64,000 nucleotides of DNA, from NCBI RefSeq assembly GCF_024626525.1, contig NZ_JANJGU010000011.1, positions 62,001 through 126,000 of the forward strand, given 5' to 3'. A model generated the notes under the pieces. That model saw only the letters and a list, made by a program, of their open reading frames with translations, was not told the DNA's origin and did no database searches. The DNA comes from Lederbergia panacisoli. Lineage in GTDB: Bacteria > Bacillota > Bacilli > Bacillales > Bacillaceae_C. How positions within the stretch are numbered: position 1 is the first letter of the stretch; each line of letters starts with the position of its first letter. The position numbers and the translations under genes are program-made. Below are positions 27,163 to 35,293 of this stretch, in pieces.

Positions 27163-28326
27163 ATGAATTTGATAAGTATTCCTCTTGCAATACAAGTTGT
27201 AATAGATGATGCAGGATGGTGGACAGGCCGTTCTAGCGTTAGTGAGAACGGGCCGTGGAGAACAGGCATAAATCGGGACCATCATCCATTGGATTATGTA
27301 GCGATCGCCGAACTGGGCAAACAGCTAGGCATGCGTCCTCAGGCTTCCTTCATTTTAAGTGAGTGGGACTTGACAGACCGTCTAAGAGCACTGCCTGACG
27401 CAACATATTTGGGTGAAAAATGGAGAAATCCATGGAAATCTTCACCACTGTTAAAAGAGGCGGCAGCTATCATTAGAAACGAGAACCGTTTTATTGAAGT
27501 GGGCTTGCACGGTATCGGTCATGAATATTGGGGTAACGGGGGCGTTATGGAGAGGGCGGAATGGCATGATGTACACGGAAACATGAGGCCAAGAGAAAGT
27601 GTAATAGCACACTTGGAGGCATTCGCTGAAATACTTGAAGAAAACGATCTCGGACCTTTTCCAGAATCATTCGTAGCTACCGCACATCAACACCACTACG
27701 GTGCAGGGGAAAAAGGGCTTGCATTTATTCTGGAGCAATTCGGAGTGAAGTATCATTCCCTTCCGTTTGAAGGAATGCCTAGGTCGAAGCAGCCAGAATC
27801 GGAACTCTTTGGATTTGACGGACCCTTAATAGCGGTAAATCGCGGAGCGGACCTAATTTTTTGGGACGTGATCGAGCCTGAAGTAAGCGGTAAAATAACC
27901 GGCCCGATTTGCGGCATGCACTGGCCAAATTTGCTCCATTCCGACCCTGAACGGAATGGAGAAGTGGTGAGCCGTTGGGTTAAATTGTTAGAACCGCATC
28001 AAAATCAATTCGACACGATGCTAGCTGCCAACACGGCAGAAGGATTTAGTCAAGTGGTTTATCATTCAGAAGTATCGTTTAAAGCAGATTCGTCTGGTTG
28101 CTATCTTGATTTTTCAAAACTTTCCGGTTTAAAATCGAAGCCGCCCGGCTTGCTAAATTATTTTACAATCAAGGTAAAAAACAATGTCCGTATCGTTTCC
28201 GCGTCAAAGGAAATTGAGTTAGTTGAAAATGGCCAACTATCTACTAAAGAATATAAAACCTTAGTAGTCAAAAGGAAAAACGACACAAATTCAGCGTACA
28301 TTAACTGGTCATTGGAAGGAAATTGA
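27163..28326 (+). CDS. NodB-like polysaccharide deacetylase-superfamily protein
   Basis: ATG 27163 follows GGAAGGAG at eight bases and is preferred to the earlier in-frame start. The 387-residue product has a deacetylase/hydrolase beta/alpha-barrel look: the metal Asp pair in VVIDDAGWW near residue 14, the His-x3-His in GLHGIGHEYWGNGG, and later ATAHQHHYGAG and GMHWPNLLHSD. No signal peptide is seen, so it acts inside the cell or on a carrier-linked substrate. The DNA looks more G+C-rich than its neighbours, a hint of transfer. Pairing with the upstream acyltransferase suggests a joint acyl-modification function (inference). Confidence 0.55.
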   Translation: MNLISIPLAIQVVIDDAGWWTGRSSVSENGPWRTGINRDHHPLDYVAIAELGKQLGMRPQASFILSEWDLTDRLRALPDATYLGEKWRNPWKSSPLLKEAAAIIRNENRFIEVGLHGIGHEYWGNGGVMERAEWHDVHGNMRPRESVIAHLEAFAEILEENDLGPFPESFVATAHQHHYGAGEKGLAFILEQFGVKYHSLPFEGMPRSKQPESELFGFDGPLIAVNRGADLIFWDVIEPEVSGKITGPICGMHWPNLLHSDPERNGEVVSRWVKLLEPHQNQFDTMLAANTAEGFSQVVYHSEVSFKADSSGCYLDFSKLSGLKSKPPGLLNYFTIKVKNNVRIVSASKEIELVENGQLSTKEYKTLVVKRKNDTNSAYINWSLEGN

Positions 28327-28595
28327 ATAGAAGTGATTTAATAATAAGTTGTTGTGCTAATTTGTGCGGTAGTCCAAGAAGGATTATCGCTTATTTTTGT
28401 TAACGTTTTTGTACTAACGGAGACTTTACCTTAAGAAGGAGTAAAGCCCTTTTGCTTATTGAACTAAAGCAGCAATTTGTTAAAAAGAAAGTGTTTTTAA
28501 ACCAAAATGATGTGAAAGTGAAACAGCAAAAGCTTTTATCCGTAATACATGTAGAATAGTAGTTCGTTCATTCGGAAAGGTAAAGGGGTGGCTTT

Positions 28596-29336
28596 GTGAC
28601 ATTAAAAAAAATAAAAAAAATAGTTTCAGAAAGTATGTTTTTAAAGATTTTGTTATCCATTTTAATAATTGGAATAGCAGTTTTCTATTTTAAAACATTT
28701 TTCACTTATGGCGTCTATTTTGGAACTGAAAATATATTTTTAAAAAAGAAAGAATTAACTTCCGAAACACATTATATTGGTAGCACCTGGAACGATGACT
28801 ATCAAATTGTAATTAAAGGGGTAAAGAATACACAAAGTAGTGTGGAAGTGGTATTTGAGTTGCCAAATGATATTCATAGACAATATACGGTTACTTTTAA
28901 AGATGCTATTCATTGGGATAAAGGTATTCATATAAAAGATACGAATGGTAATATCATTTTCAAAGGTGAATATTTAAAAAATAGTCCATTTTTATTTGAT
29001 GAAATTGGCAATCCAGTTATGAGTGAAACTTTAGTTTTAGTAAATGGAGAAACACCTTATACAGAAGCGTATAAAGTGCCTCTAAAAACGATAGCGGATT
29101 TAGCCATGTTTTCAAATGAAACATTTCGAGGGGAAATTGCTTTTCTGATTTTAGCCTTGTTTAGCTTTTTGCTTACAGCGATAGATTACAAGTTTCCGTT
29201 ATTTTTCTTTAAACTTAAAAACATATTGGAAGTCAAAGATCCAGAGCCACATGATTTTTACATTCTTACTCAGAGAATTTCGTGGTATGTTTTACCAGTA
29301 ATTGGATTAATATTATTGATCATCGCAATATTATAA
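28596..29336 (+). CDS. Hypothetical membrane protein
   Basis: The 246-residue product starts at GTG 28596 after AAAGGGGTGG. A hydrophobic segment at about 18-36, an extracytoplasmic beta-rich region (about 45-175) and two C-terminal segments (about 183-205 and 228-245) define it. I do not recognise the family. The 269-bp gap upstream shows no other gene. It stands alone between the deacetylase-like gene and a lipoprotein gene. Confidence 0.6.
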   Translation: MTLKKIKKIVSESMFLKILLSILIIGIAVFYFKTFFTYGVYFGTENIFLKKKELTSETHYIGSTWNDDYQIVIKGVKNTQSSVEVVFELPNDIHRQYTVTFKDAIHWDKGIHIKDTNGNIIFKGEYLKNSPFLFDEIGNPVMSETLVLVNGETPYTEAYKVPLKTIADLAMFSNETFRGEIAFLILALFSFLLTAIDYKFPLFFFKLKNILEVKDPEPHDFYILTQRISWYVLPVIGLILLIIAIL

Positions 29337-29447
29337 TTTCAAATACGTGCAATCGCTTTTTTAGTATCGGACAGATTCGTTCTAAAAGATGAATCCTTTA
29401 AAACAATATTGAAATTCAATACCACTATTAATACGTGAGGTGTTGTT

Positions 29448-29852
29448 ATGAAGATAAGAATGTTATTGATACTTGTAGGAATATTATTTGTATCTGCTTG
29501 TAGTCAAGAATATATTAATGAGAAACACAAAGTATTTCTATCCAACAAAGGGTGGAGAATTAAAGAATTTATAGAAGTTGAAACCTTTATCATTGATATT
29601 CCTAATGAAATGCTTAGTAATTATGAAGCGAGTGGTCTTACATTTTTGAGTGAGTATTTAGGAGAAGAGGTTACACAATATTCCTATGAGCTAAAAGAAA
29701 AAGATATTGAAGGAAAACGTTTGAAAGCAATAGTATACGAAGCAGAAGAAGAGATTATTGGAGGTTATGGAATTCTTCCAAGTTGGACACCCGGTAGATT
29801 TAATTTGGACGATAAAGAACGTCTAATAAGTGAACAAATGATTAAACAATAA
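29448..29852 (+). CDS. Small lipoprotein, DUF4830-like
   Basis: The 134-residue product starts at ATG 29448 after GTGAGGTGTTG. The lipobox VSAC places the lipid-modified Cys at about residue 18. The mature part contains NKGWRIKEFIEVETFIIDIP, LSEYLGEEVTQYSYEL and VYEAEEEIIGGYGI, resembling the DUF4830 domain. No function is known. It is expected to sit on the outer face of the membrane. Confidence 0.65.
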   Translation: MKIRMLLILVGILFVSACSQEYINEKHKVFLSNKGWRIKEFIEVETFIIDIPNEMLSNYEASGLTFLSEYLGEEVTQYSYELKEKDIEGKRLKAIVYEAEEEIIGGYGILPSWTPGRFNLDDKERLISEQMIKQ

Positions 29853-29983
29853 AAGTTTGTGTATAGTTTAGTATCAGCTAAATCACGAAGCTTTGGTGCA
29901 AAATTCCATCAGAGTTGTTTTTGTTTCCAATGGAGAACTGATAAACTGAGATAGAAAAGTATATTTAACGGGATGTGTTTTAC

Positions 29984-30793
29984 TTGAATAAACAAATAGG
30001 ATTTATCGGTTGCGGAAAAATGGGACAGGCGATGGTTTCAGGGATGATTACAGCGGGTGTTGTACCGGCTGATTCAATAAAGGTAAGTACAAGCTCAGAA
30101 AATTCGTTACAAATAGTTAAGGAAAAACTACATGTTCAAGGAACGCTAAACAATAAAGAGATTGCCGAATTTGCAGACATCTTATTCTTAGCAGTAGATC
30201 CTTCAAGTTATGCGAAAGTCATCGAAGAAATTAAATATGATGTAAAAAAAGAGGCTGTTATTATAATAATTGCAGCAGGTATTTCTATTCAAACGGTGGA
30301 GTCTGCTTTCGGCAAGCCCGTTAAAATAGTACGGACGATGCCAAATACACCTTCATTAGTTAGAGAAGGAATGACAGTCATTTCCATAAATGAATTAATC
30401 ACTGAAATAGATTTGGCGGATGTTGTGGAAATCTTGAATTCATTCGGAAAAACTGAACTTATGAAAGAAGAACTAATGGATGCTGTGCCCGCTATTAGCG
30501 GCTCTTCTCCAGCCTATGTGTATATGTTTATAGAAGCATTAGCTGATGGAGGGGTCAGAGATGGAATTCCGAGAAAGCAAGCGTACAAATTGGCTGCCCA
30601 AGCTGTACTCGGGGCGGCGAAAATGGTGCTTGAAACGGAGAACCATCCAGGAAGTTTAAAGGATGATGTATGCACACCAGGAGGATCAACTATTCGAGCT
30701 GTTGCTGCATTGGAAGAAAGTAATTTCAGATCATCGATCTTGAATGCAATGAAAGCATGCACTCGGAAAAGTAAAGGATTAGATGACAAATAA
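29984..30793 (+). CDS. proC: Pyrroline-5-carboxylate reductase
   Basis: The last step of proline synthesis: reduces pyrroline-5-carboxylate to proline with NAD(P)H. TTG 29984 gives MNKQIGFIGCGKMGQAMVSGM, the family's normal start; the earlier in-frame GTG overlaps the weak GGGA ribosome site. The 269-residue product has the Rossmann motif at the N-terminus, VRTMPNTPSLVREGMT, and the signature AVPAISGSSPAYVYMFIEALAD followed by CTPGGSTIRAVAALE. It is a standalone gene with no other proline-pathway gene nearby. Bacilli often carry several ProC paralogues (ProG, ProI, ProH), and this may be one of them. Confidence 0.9.
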   Translation: MNKQIGFIGCGKMGQAMVSGMITAGVVPADSIKVSTSSENSLQIVKEKLHVQGTLNNKEIAEFADILFLAVDPSSYAKVIEEIKYDVKKEAVIIIIAAGISIQTVESAFGKPVKIVRTMPNTPSLVREGMTVISINELITEIDLADVVEILNSFGKTELMKEELMDAVPAISGSSPAYVYMFIEALADGGVRDGIPRKQAYKLAAQAVLGAAKMVLETENHPGSLKDDVCTPGGSTIRAVAALEESNFRSSILNAMKACTRKSKGLDDK

Positions 30794-30895
30794 TAATAGA
30801 AGAGAAGGCAGTTACGATTCTGTATAAGGTAGAAAAACTAAGAACTATGAAAATATGCTAATAAAAATATAATTATGACATTTTACCATTATATC

Positions 30896-30924
30896 TTGCT
30901 TACACAAACAAATGTTCGTATAAT
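30896..30924 (+). promoter_or_regulatory. Promoter with LexA-like box in the spacer
   Basis: TTGCTT (30896-30901) and TATAAT (30919-30924) are 17 bp apart. The spacer contains CAAACAAATGTTCG (30905-30918), one base from the palindromic Bacillus LexA/DinR box CGAACnnnnGTTCG. LexA bound here would block the polymerase, so the downstream endonuclease gene is probably damage-inducible. Confidence 0.65.
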
Positions 30925-30945
30925 AGAGATAAGAATACATAATAG

Positions 30946-31743
<798 letters not shown>

Positions 31744-31762
31744 AATTGGGAGTTGATTATTT

Positions 31763-32140
31763 ATGTGGAAATTAGTTAATGGTAGATTAGTTCATACAAC
31801 TGATGATTCAAGAATAGAATTCCGCACAAACATAAGCAAAAACATTTTAGAACAATTGAAAGTTATGGCTGCTCAAAATGATACACACATTAATTATCTT
31901 CTAGAAAATGGACTTGAGAATGTTTTGTCTACAGGCACTATTATTTTTAACAAAGAAACAAGACCTAAAGACAGAATTCAATACAAAACAACTTATAATA
32001 AAGATTTGTTGGAAGCTGTAAAAAAGTTTGCTAAGAACCACAAACTATTTATTAATGATGTGATTGAATATAGCATCGACTTTATAGATATGAATACAAT
32101 AAAAAATACTGACTATAAAAATAGGGTGGTTCGGAAATAA
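31763..32140 (+). CDS. Protein with two ribbon-helix-helix-like repeats
   Basis: The 125-residue product starts at ATG 31763 after TGGGAGTTGA. Two halves resemble one another: RTNISKNILEQLKVMAAQND followed by THINYLLENGLENV, and KTTYNKDLLEAVKKFAKNHK followed by LFINDVIEYSIDFI. Each looks like a strand plus two helices (ribbon-helix-helix), so one chain could form a pseudo-dimer on DNA. The gene is next to the endonuclease gene and could be its repressor or specificity partner (inference). I know no named family; database labels for relatives may be unreliable. Confidence 0.6.
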   Translation: MWKLVNGRLVHTTDDSRIEFRTNISKNILEQLKVMAAQNDTHINYLLENGLENVLSTGTIIFNKETRPKDRIQYKTTYNKDLLEAVKKFAKNHKLFINDVIEYSIDFIDMNTIKNTDYKNRVVRK

Positions 32141-32265
32141 TAATATTTCACAGAACGCCGTCTCCATAATATATATTATCGGAAGCTATTATGAAAAGTT
32201 CAAATCTGTTTCATATCAAAAGTATACTACTAATATTGAGACAGAAAATGAATTTCCATCCATAA

Positions 32266-32310
32266 ATAATTCAGGCATTTGATTTATTTAAATCCAAATG
32301 CCTGAATTAT
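32266..32310. terminator. Hairpin between convergent genes
   Basis: A 16-bp perfect stem (ATAATTCAGGCATTTG, 32266-32281, with its complement at 32295-32310) separates the ribbon-helix-helix-like gene from ogt. The sequence on both sides is A/T-rich, which suits bidirectional termination. Confidence 0.65.
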
Positions 32311-32327
32311 TTTATACAATCTACAAT

Positions 32328-32846
32328 CTATCTCTGTCTTTCTAAATCCAACAGCCTCGTTTTCATCTCCAATCCGCCCCGAAACCCAGTCAATGATCCA
32401 TTTTTTCCGATTACACGATGACAAGGCACGGACATTAAAATTGGATTTGCTCCTATTGCTGATCCTACTGCACGAACAGCTGTTGGTTTGTTTATAGCGT
32501 TTGCTACGTCGGAATAAGATTTCGTCTCACCGTATGGAATTTCACATAGTGCATTCCAAACCTTTTTTTGAAATTCCGTGCCCTTTAAATCAGTGGGAAA
32601 AGTAAAATTCTTTCGATTCCCTTCCAAATATTCAACAATTTCTACCTTATATTCTTCAAGCTTGATATTATCCTCATTCAAAAGACTTTCTGGAAAATGC
32701 TTTTTGGACCATTTGGACAATTCATCAAAAGATTCATTAATCGGACCGATATAACATATCCCTTTTGATGTCGCAGCGATATACAATTTCCAATTATCTT
32801 TTTCTAGCAATGACCAATATAGTGTTGGTTTATTATTGTGGTCCAT
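32328..32846 (-). CDS. ogt: Methylated-DNA-protein-cysteine methyltransferase
   Basis: Suicide repair protein that transfers the methyl group from O6-methylguanine to its own Cys. ATG 32846 follows GAGGTGA. The 172-residue product has the active-site motif PCHRVIGKNGSLTGFRGG, the helix-turn-helix region EIPYGETKSYSDVANAI, and the recognition Arg in AVRAVGSAIGANP. It is the Ogt type, lacking an Ada domain. It is transcribed toward the SOS-box endonuclease gene but shows no LexA box of its own that I can see. Confidence 0.9.
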   Translation of the reverse strand: MDHNNKPTLYWSLLEKDNWKLYIAATSKGICYIGPINESFDELSKWSKKHFPESLLNEDNIKLEEYKVEIVEYLEGNRKNFTFPTDLKGTEFQKKVWNALCEIPYGETKSYSDVANAINKPTAVRAVGSAIGANPILMSVPCHRVIGKNGSLTGFRGGLEMKTRLLDLERQR

Positions 32847-32884
32847 ATTCAATCACCTCATTGACGATTTTAACACGAAATTCA

Positions 32885-33103
32885 TTATAAAATAGAAATA
32901 ATAATTCCAGTAACCATTCCAATTGGTCCACCAAGATCAAATATAATGGCTGCGAAGCGGGTTAAAGAAATCTGAAGGTTCAGTAGCGTCGTATGATTTC
33001 CAACTCTTAGTGATTTTCCATATTATTGAAGGCTTCGACCACATAAAAGCACGACCTAGCAAAAAAATGTGCCCAATATAACTAATTGTGCACCCTCCTC
33101 CAT
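32885..33103 (-). pseudogene. Small DUF6199-like membrane protein, two frame breaks
   Basis: Reading from ATG 33103 (site GGGGGAT), the frame gives MEEGAQLVILGTFF, then at a run of seven T (33061-33067) jumps frame: LLGRAFMWSKPSIIWKITKS, then WKSYDATEPSDF. A second shift near 32964-32970 returns to the first frame with LTRFAAIIFDLGG and PIGMVTGIIISIL to a stop at 32885. The W-K-S-x-D-A-x-E-P-S motif is the one I associate with DUF6199-type small proteins. The two indels compensate each other, so length is preserved. It could be decayed or reflect base-calling errors. The function is unknown. Confidence 0.5.
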
Positions 33104-33289
33104 TTGTATATCCCCCATTTAAGTTTTATAAATATACGTATGTATTGTTTTAAAAGATTCATTTTTCCATTTTGTCTAAAATATAGATTACTGGTCAATT
33201 CATTACCACTTAGTCAGAACTTGACTATTCAATTACATAATAATTATAATTTACTTACTCGGTAATAATTAGCTGATAAGGAGGCTGCC

Positions 33290-33826
33290 ATGGATCATCG
33301 ATCATTACTTCTTCTCGGGTTGCTTATGTCGGATAGTCAACATGGGTACCAGATTCATGATTTCGTTGAAAAAAATCTCACATTTATCTCAAACATGAAG
33401 AAAGCAACGGCTTACTCTTTATTAGATAAATTAAGCAAGGAAGGGTTGATTGATGTTTCTGTTGAATATGATGGAAATCGTCCGCCCAGGAAAGTTTATT
33501 CTATTAATGAGTCTGGTCGAAAACAGTTTTATCATTTACTTGAAATAAATCTTTCTGCTGCTGAAAACATTTTTTACGAAGGCGATATCGGTTTTATGTT
33601 CCTTGATCAACTGCCATTGGATAAGTCAATCGAATTTTTGCAAAAAAAACATGAAATGTTAAGAGAAATATACAACACAATCACACATCTTTCTATTCAC
33701 GAATGCAGCAGCGGCGTTACCATTGCCATGAATCATAAAAAAAGAATGCTTGAAGCCGAATTATCTTTTATTACAGAAACCATTCAACAATTAAATAACC
33801 ATACTATTCACCAAGAAACGGAGTGA
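33290..33826 (+). CDS. PadR-family transcriptional regulator
   Basis: The 178-residue product starts at ATG 33290 after TAAGGAGG. The N-terminal winged helix has the PadR signature: LLLLGLLMSDSQHGYQIHDF, then TAYSLLDKLSKEGLIDV and RKVYSINESGRKQF. The C-terminal half is a helical dimerisation region. PadR proteins usually repress drug-efflux or phenolic-acid genes. The multidrug pump gene begins within six bases of its stop, so it very likely controls that pump and itself. Confidence 0.9.
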   Translation: MDHRSLLLLGLLMSDSQHGYQIHDFVEKNLTFISNMKKATAYSLLDKLSKEGLIDVSVEYDGNRPPRKVYSINESGRKQFYHLLEINLSAAENIFYEGDIGFMFLDQLPLDKSIEFLQKKHEMLREIYNTITHLSIHECSSGVTIAMNHKKRMLEAELSFITETIQQLNNHTIHQETE

Positions 33827-33831
33827 GTTCC

Positions 33832-35004
33832 ATGTCCGAAACTAAAAAAGCCTTGCCAATATTATTCGCCGTCATGTTTTTAGTCATGGTCGGCTTTGGG
33901 ATTATTATACCAGTACTCCCCTTCTACGCGGAAAATATTGGAGCTACTCCTACACAATTAGGATATTTAATGGCCGTCTATTCGCTTATGCAGCTGATTT
34001 TTGCTCCGATGTGGGGAAGAATTTCTGATAAGATTGGCCGTAAACCCGTTATCATGATTGGGATATTCGGACTGTCTGTTTCTTTTTTCTTAATGGGGCT
34101 CTCTTCTCAACTTTGGATGCTTTTTGCTGCGAGAATCATTGGGGGATTTTTATCTTCTGCAAATATGCCTACAGTGATGGCTTATGTTGCTGATATTACA
34201 ACCCCTGAAGATCGTGGAAAAGGAATGGGCATCATTGGAGCAGCGGTTGGGCTTGGATTTGTGTTTGGCCCTGCCATTGGAGGTATTTTTTCAAAAATTA
34301 ATTTAAATATGCCTTTCTTTATAGCGGGGGCATCTTCTTTGATTACTTTTTTCCTTGTTGGTTTCCTTCTGCAAGAATCGTTAACAAAGAAAGGTGGAAG
34401 CCAAGCAAATACAGAAAAAATCTCAATATGGCAAACTTTTAATGGTCCGTTATCTATATTGTTTATTTTACAATTGTTTATTTCACTTTCACTCTCTGGT
34501 TTAGAAGCAACATTTGCTTATTATGCTGCCAAAAAAGCTGGTTTAGGTACTGTGACTTTAGGCTATTTGTTTATGATTATGGGGCTTGCAGGAGCAATCG
34601 TTCAAGGTGGATTAGTTGGGAAAATGACTAAAAAATATGGGGAAGGATTCGTTATCCAATTAGGAATTGTTATATCCACTATTGGATTTGGCCTTATTTT
34701 ACTTGTTGACAGCTTTACGTCGGCAGCGATTTTCTTATCTATTTTTGGCATTGGGAATGGCGTGATTCGTCCTAGTGTTTCGGCATTGTTAACGAAAAAG
34801 TCGACATCCGGTCACGGCAGTGCAACCGGCTTATTATCTTCCTTTGATTCTTTAGGAAGAATCGTAGGTCCCCCGTTAGGCGGTTGGCTCTTTTCAATTG
34901 CAATCGGTCTACCATACATATCTGGTATTGTTTTATCTATCGTCGCGCTTTTTTTGTATCAGATGTATACATTTAGGTCAAAAAAATACGCGACAATGAA
35001 TTGA
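33832..35004 (+). CDS. MFS drug efflux transporter
   Basis: ATG 33832 lies eight bases after CGGAG at the end of the PadR gene. The roughly 390-residue product has 12 hydrophobic segments. MFS motif A is in GRISDKIGRKPVIM (loop 2-3), and motif C-like text GAAVGLGFVFGPAIGG is in segment 5, marking a drug:H+ antiporter. It is closest in feel to Bmr/NorA/TetA-type exporters. The substrate is unknown. The -35 box of the next promoter overlaps its stop codon. Confidence 0.85.
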   Translation: MSETKKALPILFAVMFLVMVGFGIIIPVLPFYAENIGATPTQLGYLMAVYSLMQLIFAPMWGRISDKIGRKPVIMIGIFGLSVSFFLMGLSSQLWMLFAARIIGGFLSSANMPTVMAYVADITTPEDRGKGMGIIGAAVGLGFVFGPAIGGIFSKINLNMPFFIAGASSLITFFLVGFLLQESLTKKGGSQANTEKISIWQTFNGPLSILFILQLFISLSLSGLEATFAYYAAKKAGLGTVTLGYLFMIMGLAGAIVQGGLVGKMTKKYGEGFVIQLGIVISTIGFGLILLVDSFTSAAIFLSIFGIGNGVIRPSVSALLTKKSTSGHGSATGLLSSFDSLGRIVGPPLGGWLFSIAIGLPYISGIVLSIVALFLYQMYTFRSKKYATMN

Positions 35005-35029
35005 CAGTTAGATTCCTTTGACATATAGT
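35001..35029 (+). promoter_or_regulatory. Consensus sigma-A promoter for the ABC-F transcript
   Basis: TTGACA (35001-35006), 17 bp, TATAGT (35024-35029). The -35 hexamer includes the stop codon of the MFS gene. Transcription should start near 35036. Confidence 0.7.
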
Positions 35030-35051
35030 AAAATTAATTAAAAACGGAAGG

Positions 35052-35171
35052 GTGAATGTATTACATGTGGAACTAATCCTATTGATTGAAAACAATCGAA
35101 TGAAGGCATTTTTAAAACGGAGAGATTTCTGTTTTATTTATGGTGCCTTTACTCGGCGTTTTTCAGAATAG
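35052..35171 (+). CDS. Leader peptide, up to 39 codons
   Basis: The frame GTG 35052 to TAG 35169-35171 reads MNVLHVELILLIENNRMKAF and continues LKRRDFCFIYGAFTRRFSE. Later in-frame starts are GTG 35067 and ATG 35100. The ribosome site GGAAGGGTGA (35046-35055) suits GTG 35067 or the tiny out-of-phase ATG-TGG-AAC-TAA at 35065 better than GTG 35052. The start is therefore uncertain. Support comes mainly from the stop codon's position within the antiterminator. Confidence 0.35.
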   Translation: MNVLHVELILLIENNRMKAFLKRRDFCFIYGAFTRRFSE

Positions 35172-35227
35172 GATTGGACCTTCATGTTTACCTAAAGGGA
35201 GTAGTCTCTTTATTTGGTATGCACCCG

Positions 35228-35264
35228 TGCCTCCTATTCTGAAGAATATAGGAGGCATTTTTTT
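35228..35264 (+). terminator. Leader terminator of the ABC-F attenuator
   Basis: TGCCTCCTAT (35228-35237) pairs perfectly with ATAGGAGGCA (35248-35257), followed by seven T. It sits 30 bp upstream of the coding start and competes with the antiterminator. Confidence 0.85.
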
Positions 35265-35293
35265 GTCTCCATCTTTGTAAAATTGGAGATGGT

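Larger units (their letters stand above)
35036..35293 (+). promoter_or_regulatory. Ribosome-mediated attenuator leader of the ABC-F gene
   Basis: The roughly 258-nt leader contains a short reading frame, an antiterminator and a terminator. TTCAGAATAGGA (35162-35173) is the exact reverse complement of TCCTATTCTGAA (35232-35243), which contains most of the terminator's left arm. The leader frame stops at 35169-35171, within the upstream strand of the antiterminator. A ribosome reaching the stop would mask it and allow termination; one stalled earlier by an antibiotic would free it. Near the start, TCTCCA (35266-35271) can pair with TGGAGA (35284-35289) and hide the ribosome site. Confidence 0.75.

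Noticed and set aside
28400-28420. cre-like TTGTTAACGTTTTTG in the 28.3-28.6 kb gap
   Set aside because: Poor symmetry and no sugar gene downstream.
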